Source: Episyrphus balteatus (Eukaryota > Arthropoda > Insecta > Diptera > Syrphidae). Taken from it: 64,000 nt of DNA. The notes below the pieces were generated by a model that was not told the origin of the DNA, searched no databases, and saw nothing but the letters and a program-made list of their open reading frames with translations. Shown here piece by piece: positions 44,701 to 59,448 of this stretch; position 1 is the stretch's first letter, and the number at the start of each line of letters is the position of its first letter. The stretch lies in assembly GCF_945859705.1 (NCBI RefSeq), contig NC_079136.1, positions 52,280,094-52,344,093 on the forward strand, read 5' to 3'. A program made the translations under genes and the position numbers.

Positions 44701-44749
44701 AACATAAATAAATTTTATTTATAATAGCAATTTTTAGAGATATTATTCT

Positions 44750-44790
44750 TAGATCCTGAAGAAGATTGCAATCACAATCGAAACGTCGAT
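44750..44790 (+). ncRNA. Minimal hammerhead ribozyme core, inverted copy
   Basis: CTGAAGA at 44756-44762, stem II GATTG/CAATC with loop CAATCA, GAAAC at 44780-44784, and GTC. The loop differs from the other copy while both stem strands are unchanged, which suggests the stem was kept. Confidence 0.6.
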
Positions 44791-44869
44791 CGAGAACTAG
44801 GTAAAAAATATATATTCAAATCAGACCTGTAGCCGACGAAAAAGAACAAAATATTTTAATACTTTATAG

Positions 44870-47800
44870 TTTAAAATTATGATTTTTGAACAAAAAAATA
44901 TTTCATATTTTGTATCTACATGCCCTTTCATGCCATTAGGTCTCATTTTAATCGGTACTGGGTTTTTTCTCCATATGTTTTTAGGCATTCTCCTTTGATG
45001 ATTTTTTACTAAAAAATATTTTTTTTTCTTATAAAATCGAACATTTTCAAACTTTATCGCTCAAAAAACGAAGTTGTTATGAAATATCTTAAAATAACTT
45101 TATAGGAATTAATAATATGTAGAAAACGGCACAAAAAAGTCTGATGAGAATTCATAACTGTAAATATTGCCTCTCCCACCTAAAAGGGGTTAAATACCCC
45201 TCTCCCATAGTAAAAAGTTATTGTATTAAACTTTTCCTTAAAATGTCGTTATCAATTCTTGTCGCCTTAGTTATCGTACCAACTCTCCCCCAAAAACAAT
45301 AATTTTTTTGTCAAATGGTCGGTTCAAAGGAAAAACTTATTTACTGCTATTGAAATCCTATGTAGTTTTTCATTTGGACTGACGAAATTATCTTGATTAA
45401 TTTGATGTTCAAGTAATTTCAATTAAATACCCCATTTTCCCAAATGTTTTTTTTTTTTTACTACTAACTTCAATTTCTTTATCTCAAAAAATTCAACTTT
45501 TCTCGACAACATTCGAAATGATCAATTAAGTGCTCGACTAATTTGAATTCAGTGTCCCATTTTCGCAAAAAAATTTCCGAGATTTTCCACAAAATATAGA
45601 AATACATACAACGTTCTACTAACTTGAATTTCGTTTTTCTCAAATAATTTAATTTAATTATTTAAGGTGAATTTAAAAAAATTAAAAATTTTAGGAAAAA
45701 TCAAATTCAAGTTAGCAGAACATTGTATTTCTTTGGAAAATTAATAATTTTTCTTTTATTCGAAAATCTAGGAAAATTCTGCGTATAATGCACTTAATCT
45801 AAATTAATTACCTATTCAAGATCATTTTACAAAAGAAAAATATTTTTTTTTTTGCAGGTTTTTAAGTTAAAGTTTGGTTTATTGAACATTATATATATAC
45901 AATTTTGACTTATAACTAATATGATATACTTATGATAATTTTACATTTGTTGGCACATAGGGGGCCTAACGTTATAGTGTTTTCAGGGTACTTGGGGTTT
46001 TATTTTTTGAACTTTTATACCAAATTAGTTGGTTCAAAATAAATCCAAATGCTATTGAAAGCTTAATATCAAAAGCTCTTCGATTATATTTATTAGATAC
46101 TGGTACCTAGATACTGGAAAACTTTCAAAATAAATGGCAACCCAAAGGATTATTTTAAAAAATAATCCATGATCAATATGCATTTTAATAAATCGAAATA
46201 AAAAAAACACACATAACAGATTTAGGTACAGTCCAATCTAACTAAACTATGAATGGTAAATCCCATACTTCAGACACTCAGGAAAAAGCTCTTAAGTACC
46301 TTATTGATATGTCATTAAACTGCGGTCAAATTCAAACACATATAGCCTGGCGCCGAAGTAATTAACATTATTTAAATAAACATGTACCTCGACGTCATAC
46401 ATCAGCACCACAGCAAAGTGTAACGATACTTTCATAACCCGTAACAAACAACTATGTAATTTTTTTTTTTTAAGTAGGCGAAGAAAAATATGAGGTTTTA
46501 CCGAAAGTCATCAAAACTGTTAACCACATGTCGTAGCAGTTTCCCGCCATTTGTTTAAATGTTTTCTAATATCACATAAAAGACCTATTTTGAGAGACAT
46601 TAGTAATTTATCTTAAATGCAACCAAATCGACAAACAAGCCCCCTCCAAAATGACATAGATCTTTTTTAATTGTTGCATCTACTGTAAATATAATTCTCT
46701 TCATACCCACATTTTATAATATGGCAAGACTTGCTCATAAACATTATTAATCAGTCATTTCAACGTGTAAGTATTCCCATTTGAGAAAACAAACAGACCA
46801 AATAAACGCCATAAAAATGAAAACAATAACGAGTTTTATGAATTGTGGAGAGAAGTATCTCAAGTGTGGAGGAGGTAAAAGATAGATAGGAAAAGAAAGG
46901 AAAAAAAAATTGCAAAAGGTCTGCTAATGTCAAGTGGAGAAATTAGATAATTATCGTTTTTATGAAATTTCTATCTGAATTGATGAAATACCGTTCAACA
47001 GTTGTTGTTGATTTTTTTTTATCGTGTTGAATAGGTATAAGCAATATATACATTGAATACAAAGTTCAATAAAATGACTCAACCGGTAGACTTAAAAACG
47101 ATTTTCTCTTTTGAAGGTTATCTTTGACCTCTTTGTTTTTAAGTGTGTTAATTTTTGTTGAATAGGCTTCAGGTTATCTTTTAAAATATCAGATTTTATG
47201 GCGAATAAATCATATCCGATCTTTCTTTTTTTTATTTTTCTAAATGTTGTACTCTAAGGGTATGTTATGGTTCTGTAAAAAAAAATCAATTTTTTTTGTC
47301 AAAGTTAATAAAACGTGTTAGCCTATATCAGGTGGCACTTTTGTCTCATTCAGGTTTTTGAGAAAAATTTAAAATAGAGGTTTATTGTTAAAACATGTGT
47401 ATATGAAAGAATAAAACCAGTTCTTATAGGCACCGCTACAAATTTATTCATAATGATTTACCTCACATAAAAACAGAACCTCGAAAACATCCAAAATGAC
47501 GTTTTTATAATGGTAATATTTCAAAAACGGAGGTCAATCAATTTTTTCTGACTTCTGATTCGGATTCAGCACCCCAAAAAATACTAGAAAAGTATATTTT
47601 GGTTCTTGTGGCAAAAAAAAGTTAAATTTTGTTGACCAGTGTTATTTTTCAAATTTAGCCCTGATTTTTCAATCGTCAGTTAGACTTTCAGAAGAATAAA
47701 TGTCAATATAAAAAAAACTTTCATTCCTAGGAATAAGCCTTAACTGGGGTTTATCTAGCTATTGAAAAATTTGGCTCTTAATGAATCTTCAACCCGAAAA

Positions 47801-48243
47801 CTTTTTTTTTGGAGTTCTTCATTATATTATGTTGGTTTTAATATGAATCTTGAATTAAAGCCAGTTAAAAATACCTTGGTAATAACAGTTTTTGTTTCTT
47901 TTCGCTAAATTTGCCAAACGATGAAACATAATTTTAGAATTATTCTTATGCTACATAATTCTTGTATTTTATTTTTAAAAAGCAACAATTTTGATAATTT
48001 TTCTATCATTTTTTTTCATAAAAGAGTTGTAGATGTTTGCCTACCATTGTTGCCAATTATTTCAAACATAAACAAAAATTGAAATTATAAAAAAGAAAAT
48101 ACAAATGTTCCACCAAATTGAAAATTTAATATTTCTTTGAACCAGGTATTCTATTAGATTTTGATCTATGACTTCACTCAAAACCATGACGTCACCGGTT
48201 TTTCAGACTTCATATTTCAGCAATTCAAGCAAAATTTGAATGT
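44870..48243 (+). other. Long presumed sima intron, second part
   Basis: AT-rich with no gene, paired ends or recognisable repeat. Short homopolymer runs only. Confidence 0.4.
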
Positions 48244-48330
48244 TGTCATCACAAGATGCTTCATCTCTAAGTCCAGAATAGGCTTTTGTGGATAAGAAAA
48301 TAGACAGCATAGGTATTCTGTCTAATGAAT
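48244..48330 (-). mobile_element. Short relic of the RTE-type LINE
   Basis: gtcatcacaag, then gaataggc, tgtggat, and gacagcataggtattctgtc match the LINE at 24397-24530 in the same orientation, with an internal deletion of roughly 45 bases. Confidence 0.6.
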
Positions 48331-51300
48331 TCAAAAATTCAAATTTCTGTCCACCTCGAGTTCTTTACATACATAGGTATACCAAAAAATCGTCGTTTGT
48401 CCACCCTGGGCCCTTATTCTGTAACTTTATCACTTGAGGTAAACGTTTTCCAACGTCTCTATAAAATCCATTTTCTTCCATAAATTAAGCTAAATTTCTT
48501 CCAAATTCAGAATTTATGAACGAAACGATTTAAAGTCAATAAAATATTTTATCGTCAGTGATAAAAGTTAAAGAACACAGGCACTGAGTTGAGGAGACAT
48601 TCAAGTAACAAAATTTTCAATGAAAAAGTCTCCTAAAATCTCCCCGTGGTAGAGATTTAAAACAGAATTTTTGAAACAAGTAAAATTTTGGGGTTTAAGG
48701 GGACTTTAAATTTTTCAGTACAAATCTTATTTTTTTAATATCTCCTAAACATCTTGACAAACGATGATTTTTGGTGAACAAACATGGATAAAAAGTGGAC
48801 AAACTAATTAATTAAGTTTGGTTCACAAATTTTGGAAAAGTTAGAAGGTACTTAGTTCAGGAAGAACAACCTTACTAACAAAAATTCTGTAAAAAAATAT
48901 TTGCCCATAATAATGATGATAAATTTAATGCAAACTACCTATGTATAATAATTATTTATTTGTTTTTTTTTTTTTTTTTTTCTAATAAAATGTTGATTTG
49001 TTGTTTAAGAGAAAATTTGTACGACACAGTTGTGCCTCTTATTTTAATTTCGTAGTGTTTCCAATATGATACAACATTTTTGTATATTTAAATGAAAGTT
49101 GTTTACTTTAAAAAATGCAAGTCGAACAGCTGAAATTAATTTGCTAATTTTTTTAACCACCAATTAGTTTGATTTTATGAGGGTAAATCAAGATTGCACA
49201 ACTTGAATAAATTGTCTGAGTAGAAAAGGGGGAGGCATGAAGTTTGAACTTTTGGTGCTCAAACATTATCACTTTTATTACCTATAGGAAGATAGGACAT
49301 GAGATTAAGATAAAACGTCAGTAAAACTTATTGTAATTTTTTTGAAAAAAATATTGACGATTACCAGCCGAGCCGGTTGGATTTAATGCAAAATCAAAGG
49401 TTGCATAAAATAATAATAAAAAAATATATTATGGAAATGTTTAAAAATAATATTAACGGTCATTGAATGACTATTAATTTACAACAACGTTTATAATCAT
49501 TTGTTATGAAATATTTAACGAAATACGAGTAGATTGTGAATTTCATTGTATGAGTCAGCAAGATTGAAAAAGTTGATTGGATTTTGATTTTTAGGTGATT
49601 TTACCTACCTACCTGTTTAAAAATTCCCTTTTTTTTAGTTTTAAAAGAGAAAGAAACCTATTATATTCCAATTCTATCACTTTTGATGAGTCTACCTGCA
49701 GGGCCTTATTTCTTAACCATATTCTATAGAATGAAAGTCAATTAGTTTCAAGTTAATGAACTTTTGAGCATGAATAAAAATAATAAAACTGGTTTCGAGA
49801 AGATATATTGATAAAAGAATATACAACTTTTTTTTATTTGCTGTGAATGACAAAAAAAAAATTAATGTTATGTATTTGATTGGGAAAAAATATGCATTTA
49901 TTCTTGGACTTGTTTATCACTTATTTGAAAATGGTCACTGACTCTATAGCTGGAGAGGCAGTAAAAGTTGAAGTCTTAATTATTATTAAATAACAAATTA
50001 TATTCATATCGCCCAACTGGAACATATTGAATTAATTTCTTAAGGAAGTTAGTAATAAAATTAAGTTATTATTGCATAGCTTTAATTTTATTTTTATCTA
50101 ACATTTAAGTTTTTTGATGAAAATATTTAATGGTCATTGGAAGGATTCTCAGGGGCTTCTAAAAAAATGTTAAATGTTTTGTCTTATGCCAATTACCTAG
50201 CGTGTTATAAGAACATCGTTTTAGCTAAATTTCACCCTTGACATCAAATCAATCAGTAAATAATTATAATAAAATCAAAGAATCCATAAATATTAAATAC
50301 AAATGCTTGACCACCTGATCATTTGACCGACAATTTCAATGCCAAAAATACATTTAGCTATCAATTTATCATATTACGGCTGACCAAAGATGCTTTTGTC
50401 TATGGCCCCAAGGGTAACTAACACATGATTCAATGCAAAAGACCAAAATACTCTTCAGCTGAAAAATATTACTTAACGAAAAAAAAGTCAAATAAAATAG
50501 TTGTGAACAGTTTTAACAAAAATTAAAAAAAAAATAAAATCTCATGTGACTTGGATGATGAGGATGACTTTTTCAGGCCACGTAGGTGGAAAAAAAAACA
50601 GCATCACGCCCCTCGCAGTTTTCTTTTCTCGGAAATGTTTTGTTTTTTTTTTTTTTTTTTCATTTGGTATTTTCTAATGCCACCGCAATGTAGATGTACC
50701 TGAAGAAATTTTAAAAATTCAAAGACCATAACATTTAATGATATTTGAATGAGTTAATAGAATTTTTCTTAAAGAAACAATGGATGAATTAGATAGTAAA
50801 GTGTGGAAATAACTTGTATTTAATTAAATTATTTCTTTCAAATTTAAATTAATTAGAACGGTTTCAATATTTGGTTATATTTAAAATTAAGTTGAAGATA
50901 AAATCTATTCCACTTTATGAAGCATTCAAAGTAGTTGTATAGAAATTATTAATCCCGCAGTTTTACGAATATACGATGACAAATTTTATCAAACGAATTT
51001 AAAATAAGTTAAGAAAAAAACTCTACAATTTGAAATTACACCAAGTAACAATGTCACTACTTTGCCTAACTTTTATAAAGGAAATGGAACCTGAATGTGA
51101 ATTTATCCCCATACGTTGTATCTGTAAGCATCATGTCAAAAACATTATTTTCAAATCAATAATAATTTCTTGAGTAAATAAGGGTCATATAAGGTACATA
51201 AGGGTTTGTTTGAGAAGTACTATTACATTTTCTTATGTAATTATTTTTTTTTTCCAGGTAGGTATCCTGTGATTGTTAGTACATACCTATGTAATTGATT

Positions 51301-53913
51301 TAAAGGTAGGGTAGAACCTTTTTTTGGATTAAAATAAAAATGGAAAAGGAATAAACACAACGTAGGTAATTTTTAACCTGTGAAAAATAGATTGGATGTA
51401 TGAAACTTGAGTGTCAAAATTATTACTTTCTGAAAGATGTCATTTTAAAGGGACTTGATACTTTTGAGGATTAAAATGATGGATTTTTGATTGCATGAAA
51501 TTGATTGTCAAATATTTCCAGAATTATTGAGACAAATCAGATAGTCTGCCTTTTTTGGTTTCATTTTTGTAATCTAGTTACTTAGCATAAAATAAATCTT
51601 CTTAAAAGTTTCGAAATAAATTAAAAAAAAAATATTCTTAGCTTTTTAGTAACTTAATTTTCAATTTATTCATACAAAATATGAGTACCTAATTAACGGT
51701 TAGTTGAGAAGTATTACGCTTAAAATTTCGGTTATGCTTTAAAAGTTGATAACAATTTCAAACTTAGAAAATATTATAAAAACTAAAGTAACAGTGGTAT
51801 TTATTGGATTTTTCTGTTAAAAAACATACACATATTTGACCAAATATTTGATCAAATATGATTTTGTAAAGCAAAGAAATGTCTAGGGACAGCTCATCCC
51901 AATATAAAAAACAGCCATATATAAATTTAGAACTGGTTTTATCCTTCCTACATTAAAGATTTTATAAAAAAAATTATTACATTACTACATATTAAATTAC
52001 AGCGGAATGTGTTTTCTAGGAATTATAATTATACATAATAAACAAAAAGACAAACCTGCTAAAAAAACAGATGGCTGTCTGACTGATAACTGAAGTTATT
52101 CAGAAGTAGAAGATTTCCTTAAATACCTATGTAGCATGTTAGATTTGGTATGCTCACGAGATTATGAAAGCGTGATAGCTTTGTAATATGTCTTAACATA
52201 AACACGTGCAACAAGTAACAATTGTTGACATAATCTGTAAGGTGAAATTTTGGTTGCGTACCTCATTTATCTATCACGTGTCCAAAGCATATAGGAATTG
52301 TTTAATGTAGGTGTGTGAGATATTTTTTTTGTTCCAGACAGATAATAATGTCGGATCAAATCAAAAGGAAGATGACGAAATGACATTTTTCGTCTGAGAT
52401 TTTATTTTATTTCATTCTTTGCAATGTGAAAGACAACAAAACAATGGCACCACACTGTTTTAATGTTGCCACCCTATAGTCTTATTTTAACGGTCTGTTG
52501 GTTTTACGGTACTAGTTAGAATATATAGGAAGATAGCAAAGAATTTTTAGGCACAAGAATAGGGGAGCTGCAAAATAAATAAAAGAAGGGGCTCGAACCA
52601 ACATCTTTAAGTATGCAGCCAGGGAATTGTTTATGGGCCAAAATTAACGGTATCTGCCATATTACCAATATGGAAAAGCTTGTTTTTCTCGGAAACGGAT
52701 CTAAGGATTCTGATTAAAAATATCTGTGTTTTGTCAAATAAGGTCCTTCTCATTTTGAACCATTTTCAATCGTTTTTTGTTCTATTTATTTTAAGGGGTC
52801 TGACGATTTAAAAAAATGTAAAAATTCTTTGTTGAACAAGCAAATAAGTTAAAAAAAAAAAAAAAAAAAAAAAACTGAAAAACATTTGGGACCATTTTTT
52901 TTCACTCGAAGTTAAACATAACTTGACTAATTTTATCTTCAACTTTCGAATTCAGTTTTATTCACCACAAGTTGACGTTTTCAACTTTTGATTCTCTCAA
53001 CTCGAGAGTTGATAAACTTAAGATTTCTCAAATCTTGGAAAAAGTAGAAAGTTGGCTGAGGTAATTAGAAATTTTACGAGAAAAATTTTGTACTCTTCTT
53101 TAGTTTTGTCATAATAATTTGATATTTTTTCACAATTTAACAAATTAAACACAAAATAGAATACACATATGCTATCGACATGACAGATTCAAATTTTAAT
53201 TTAAATAAATGACAGTTTTTGTTCCATATTTCATAAATATCCCAGGAATATTTATCAAACTTGAAGTTGGCCAACTTAAGATCTTCAAGTGGAGAGTTGA
53301 GAAAATAATTAGTGAATAACAGTAACAGTTTTTAGCTCGTGCGACCATGATACGACCTTTTGAAAAACTGGTTATTTTGACCCTTTTTGAAGAATACTCC
53401 GACTTTTTTGAACCCATCTGATTGTAAAAGAATTAATAGAAAAACTTAGTTTTCTTTTTGATACGAACCTTTCAACCTTCCATTGAAACAATAAATTTAT
53501 TTGCCTTCAAATCAAACTCGATCTTCCGATCAAAAACTATTTTTGTAGAAAATTTCTTGCACACGCACCTACACGCTTTAGCCTCTTTTTAGTTTGTTTG
53601 AACATATTCCTCTAAGTTCCGTAACTTTGGCTTGAAAAATCGCATTATCTTCAAAACAATACCCACCTATTGAATATTTGACGCTATACAACATTCAATG
53701 TGAGGAAAAATTATATAACTATCATAGGCACATAGAAAAAATTGAAAAAAAGTATTATTCGCAAAGAAAAAAGTAAGACGATTTAAGGCTCCTTTAAAAT
53801 CCTAGCATTTTACAACAAAAATCCACCAGAGATGTGAACAGAGACAATTTAATTTTTATGTGTTGCAAATTTAATTTCACGTCTGTCAATGAGCATGGAA
53901 ACCAGAATATATA
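48331..53913 (+). other. Long presumed sima intron, third part
   Basis: AT-rich with poly(T) near 48966, poly(T) near 50640 and poly(A) at about 52851-52874. A minus-strand GGTTCGAGCCCC-like word near 52600 resembles a tRNA T-arm, but no full tRNA folds. No gene seen. Confidence 0.4.
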
Positions 53914-54216
53914 GACAAAATGAAATACAAATAAAATTATACTTGAAGTCTGCTTCGCAAAAGTTATGTATCTAGAAATATTAAAAAATTAAAAAATTTC
54001 AGACCAAAAAAAATGTTTGCGATTTTTTGACTATTTTTGAAAGCGGCTTTTTTTTGCTCCAAGACTTTTCAAAATCGGTTCCTTGACAAAATGAATTATA
54101 AATAAAATTATACTTGAAGTCTGCTTCGCAAAAGTTATCTGAAAATATTAAAAAAATCAAAAATCGCAGATCAAAAAAAAATGTTTTCGTTTTTTTTTGA
54201 CTATTTTTGAAAGCCT
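53914..54216. repeat. Tandem duplication, 171-bp period
   Basis: gacaaaatgaa...ataaaattatacttgaagtc begins at 53914 and again at 54085. The match continues through tctgcttcgcaaaagttat and tgactatttttgaaagc. The second unit is partial (about 130 bases) and several percent diverged. Confidence 0.75.
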
Positions 54217-57200
54217 CCAAATTATTCTGGAAACACTGCCTTAATACCTTATTTTTTGGAAATTTATACGAATTTCGTCTGATTTTAAAATTTGAATGCG
54301 ACTTTTTTTTGGCTGGTGACCCCTTTTTTGCGACTTTCTCGAATTTCTCAGCGGCAACACTGGTGAATAAAAAGAAATTACAACTTTCGTTTCAACTCTC
54401 GAGTTATAGTCAACTCTCAAGTTGCCAAACTCGAGAGTTTGCTTTCAGTTGAGCAATAGTGAAAAAAGTGCACATTAATGATAGGTACATTTTACAGAAA
54501 ATCTTTTAAAATCAGTAAGTTAGAGCTTAGAATTGATAAGAAATCATTTCATTCTAGTCTAATTTTTTTTAATGAAAATTCTTGTTAAAATAAAATCAAG
54601 TTAAATTTAAATTTAACTCAATTTAAACCGATTCCATTCATGTACCATTGTTTTAAGAATATTGGATTTAATGTGGGCATTATTTTATTTTAAAGTGCCT
54701 TATTTTATAAAAAATTGTATAAGAAACTACCTACAAAACTTAGGCTCGTGTTGCTTTGCATATTTTATAAAAAATTGTTTTTCCAATTCTGAACCTTTGC
54801 CTCAATTAAGTTTTGTGAATATCAGATAGAATTTGTTTGACTGGAATTCTTTGAAACTAACAAATGAATGGTTAAACACACACAATGTTAGGGTGACACA
54901 TCTTTTTATTTACTCTATACTAGCCGCTGCATATTGTGCAACAAGAATTAAATATAAATTTGGGGGATAGGACCCAGCCTCAAAATTTTTTCCAAAATTA
55001 TTTTTAAGTGAGAGAAAGAGAAATTAATATCGATCTTAAAAGTTTAAACTTTGCACTCAACAATTTCTTGATTTATAAAATCAATAAAAATTCATCCAAA
55101 ATTGACAACTTAATAACATATCAATTCAAATTCTGATCATTCATTGATACCATATTTTAACTACCGATCTTCTAGCTCTACAAAAAAATGCCCTTCGATC
55201 TAATATAATTTTTTTGTGTGAACTTTTAACTATTAAGAATACAAATCCAATTAACCTCTTTGTTCATTTCCACATTAAATAAACACACAGATTTGTGATA
55301 AGATCATGAAAAATTTATAATATTATATTTTTCGGTTCATTTGAAGTTCGCCTGAAACTTCTTTATTCAATAATTCTATCGTTAAAAATGCTAATTTGAC
55401 ATAGAAGAAATATTTTAATTAAATTTAATGATACTAAAATTTTAAATTTTCCCCTCTTCTTTCCAATTCTTGTAACACAACTACGAGAATTAATAAAAGA
55501 AAAATAGAAAAAGGGGAGAAAAAAGTAAAACTTTTTCTTTTTTTAAATAAATCAATTTTATTTATGTTATTCCAAAGCGGTTTCGAAATGCCTGCACCAA
55601 CATCATCTCTCCACAGCCCTCAAACAGAGATCATCGAAATGCATAAGATTGCAGTGAAAAAGATGTTGAAATGATTCTGTAACGAAAGGGATCAAGAAAC
55701 TTTAACGCATCTCGAGTCCAATCGGACTCAACACAACAATCTATTATATGAGAGCCTTCTTCTTTTCATTCGTCTCGTATCATTTCATTCAGAGGCCCAG
55801 AGTCGACCCAAGAAAAACCGCATTTTTCTTTTTTTTCTTCTGGGTTTTCTTGTTCTTCATTTTGCTTTTCTTTTTTTTTTCTTCTTTTTGTTCGTCTTAT
55901 TTTCTTATCTTTCCTTTGTGTCTGAAGTCTAAAATCTATAAAGAGATACGAGTTCAGCTCAAAATGCATGGCCACAACTTCAATCAAATTTATTATTCTC
56001 TGTTATTTAATTTTTTTTTATTTTTGTTTTTTTTTTTATTTTGTTTTTTTTTTTAATTTTGTTTTGATGTTCATTTAAATAAGTCGACCTACTTAACGGA
56101 TTCAACACGCATTATACATAAATACATACATAACCACATGACTCAAAAGGACCGGACCATCGAATACAGTAGGGCGAAATGATTTCATAGTTGACAGAAA
56201 TAAAAAAAGTTGTCTTAGAGTGAATTTTTTGGTATTTAGACTAAGGTGAAAGAAGTTTTACCTGTCGCAATACCGGAAATTTTTGGTGGGAAAACGTTTC
56301 AAAAAATTAAAAAGCTCGTAATTATGGATTCAAATTTGCCAGTTCGATGATATTGCCCCTTTTCTATTTTTGCTAAATTTACGAATCTCGTACCCCACTG
56401 TTAGTTTTTCGAATAAATACAAGTTTATTTGGCATAGAATAAAATACAAAAAAAAAAAAAAAACAAACTACCAGACACAATGACAATAATTATTTTTTTT
56501 ATTATAAATTTATTTATTTACTGATAATGATAAAATATACGAAATTTTAATGTTTTGGTTACACAAATAAAGTTATTCTTATCAGTAGATATAGTAACAC
56601 CATACAAAATTGCTTTGGTTTGAGCTGATTAGGTGGGGCAGTAGTAGGGGGCAGATGTAACGCCTTCAAGGTTTTATATTTTATTAGTTTCGCGTTCCAT
56701 CATGGCCAATTGATGTATATGTGTAGGTGGTTTAGTAGGTGCATTTTAAATGTGTTATCAAAATATAACAACAAAAACATAAATTTTTTAATTAAAGTTT
56801 TTTTCTATTTGAAAATACAAAAAACTTATTGCTTATGCCACAAACGATAGAAACTTAAGTCCGAATGCGTTATAGGAAAACTTGATAATTATAATTAATT
56901 CTGCTCACCTGTAGGTCGTTCTGTCAATGAACGAATGGAATGATTGCATAGAGGTATTTATGTACATCTAACGTTAGTTGACTTTTTATGCAAAACTTCT
57001 AGAGTTTGTTTGATCAATAATATTTGCTCTTTTAATATTCATTATCTTTTTAGAAAATACGTACCTAGTTTCAATTGCTTAAAGTTCTATGCTTTTTCTT
57101 AGAAATCTTGTAATCTTCAAATGTTGGACATATACCTAGCTTAATTAGGACCAAATATTCATCAATTTTTTAGCAAACAATGTTTTAGGTTCGTTAAAAA

Positions 57201-59440
57201 AATGTTAACTCAGTTACAAAGATGAAATGAGTTTTTCAAAAGAAATACTGTTTTTGAGTTAAAAAATAAAGATCAGCATCTTTAAGGCTCAAAAATAAGT
57301 CTCTCAAACACAAAATGAAAAATTAGCCATTGGATGCCTTTCTGAACCTGAATTTATGGCGGTTCTATTGAGATATCGGCAAATTCATAGAAAAAATTGT
57401 ATGTAAAAGCATAAAAAAGAATAAAATAAAGAAAAAAGAAAACATTAACTATGAACATTTTAAGTTGTCATAATATTTTTATTTTCCTACTCTAAAATGG
57501 ACTACTTAAGTTATCTAATTTAAAAAGTATTTTGTGACTATTTTAAAGCCGATTTTTCCATTATGCTGCTCATGTTGGTTACCAGTAAATTCTAAACAGA
57601 AGCCGTCTGCATAGCTTCAGAAAGTAATGTGTTTTTATTTGTTAATTTTCGGCAAACAATTTTGGCGACTCCCAAGAGGGGTCTTTGGAATTAATTTTTC
57701 TGGACCAAAAATAACAGTACCTGTCATATACCGATTTTGGAAATGGCTCCACCGATTTTGTTAAAAAAAATTAAATCTTATTTTTTTACAAGGTCTATCT
57801 TTTAATGAAAAAAAAAAAAAACTTGGTTTTTTAAATAAGATTTTCTCCCAAACTAATTCGATTTTAACAAAAGTATTTATATAATTTTAATATATGTAGG
57901 TAGAATAAAATTTTGAAAAAAATACGTTTTGGATTTAAAAAATACAATTTTGAATTTTTATTTTTTTGAAAAATCAAATTTTCGAAAGAGGAACATTGAT
58001 TTTTTTTTAAATGCTGGATTAAGATGTTAATTAGGTAATAATTGCAACATTTTTATTGAATTTTTTTTTTTAATGTTATTTATAAAAAAACAAGTCTTAT
58101 AAAAACACTGCTCTCACGATTTTGAATTTTTTTCTTAATATGCATCTTTATAAAAGAAATGAAATTGCATAGGTACTTTGTTTGAAACCTTATTTCATTT
58201 AAAGAGTTGTTTTTACTTGTTTTTAGCGCATTTTATTTACTTAAGTAAAGTGTTCCTGTTCAGGATGTGTTTAGTTATAAAGAAACACAATTAAATGGTG
58301 AGTCTAAAAAATTAATGAACATTCTTTAAAATATGCACATCAAAATTACAAATATAATTACTATTTTTGTTGTAAATATTTGTTTTTTTTTTTATTAATA
58401 AACCCGGATTTTGAATTTTCCTTTGATATTGTTTTAATTAGAAATTAATTGATAAACCTGCCATTTAAACCTGCTTCATAAAAGCTATTGACAGTAAGCA
58501 ACATGCTTTATCTTTAACATTTATAGCTACATGTAATATTATTCCTAATTGAACTTGTTAACCTAAGCAAACTAATTCATTCGAATAAAATAATATTTAA
58601 TTGATTTTAATCATAATTAAAAGCAAACAATTGTTATACAATCAATTAATTAAATGCAAATATTTAAGATTTTTTTCTGTCTGTTTGAAGTTTTCTTATC
58701 AATAAAAAGAAATGATTTCAAAAGCATCCCGCTTTTACTTTTAAGTGAACTGATTTTATTTTCTTTAATTTTAATTTATATAAACATCGACTCAGAAACA
58801 ACCCTCAATGATGATGAGTGTGTTAAAGTAGAGACAACATGAATAAAAATGACATTGGTAAAATATACAAATTGATGCTCTTAGTAAGTGCATAAAAACA
58901 AGGCATAATTTATTTTGAATGCGTCCAACTCATGTTTTAATGGAACCTGAGTGACATTATGAAAACAAGAAAAAAAAAATACATATATGATTTACAATCA
59001 TTTGTCATTGTTAGAATGCGAGAGTAGTTTAGTTGAAAGTTTTGTTTTTTTTTTTTTGTTGCTGGGGGACCTGGATATTAATTGACTTGAGCGAGGGAGC
59101 AATGTCCCGGTCATATTCTGTGACATTTGAATTTTGTGATAAGGTCAACGATGATGGCGCGCATTTCAATCAATGCATGGCTAGGGAATACTTCATTAGA
59201 CCATCAAAGATCTGACAATTAGACATTTAAAAAAAAAGAATAGTTATAGGGTGGCCTTTATTTTCCATTTTTCTCTCAAATCAAAAGGATGATGCATTCT
59301 AAATTTACTTAAAATTATAATACTCCAAGAAATTCCAATAAGTAAAAGTTTTTCATTCATAAGCGCTCTGTTTTGTTCACAATATTTTTTTTTACAATTA
59401 TTAATTTTTTTATTTTCTTTTTCTTTCAGGTGAGAAATGG
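54217..59440 (+). other. Long presumed sima intron, fourth part
   Basis: AT-rich, with T-rich low-complexity tracts (55810-56060). 55600-55800 is more complex but has no coding potential I can support. Confidence 0.4.
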
Positions 59441-59448
59441 GTTTGTAC

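Larger units (their letters stand above)
43071..44857 (-). mobile_element. Decayed Penelope-like element
   Basis: A 12-bp duplication AATACTTTATAG (43059-43070, 44858-44869) flanks the element. Its terminal repeats of about 155 bp are inverted (43098-43252 and 44708-44861), near identical, and the left one carries a roughly 27-bp outer extension, as in Penelope pLTRs. Between them, on the minus strand, are an RT fragment and a GIY-YIG endonuclease fragment, the Penelope order. The 5' part of the ORF is missing and frameshifts separate RT from GIY-YIG, so it is inactive. It sits antisense in the presumed sima intron. Confidence 0.9.

Noticed and set aside
52570..52650. tRNA-like sequence on the minus strand (GGTTCGAGCCCC)
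   Set aside because: Only a T-arm-like word is present; the acceptor and D arms do not pair, so at best an old tRNA-derived relic.
55748..56056. 102-codon ORF
   Set aside because: Phe-rich translation of T runs, low complexity, no family features.
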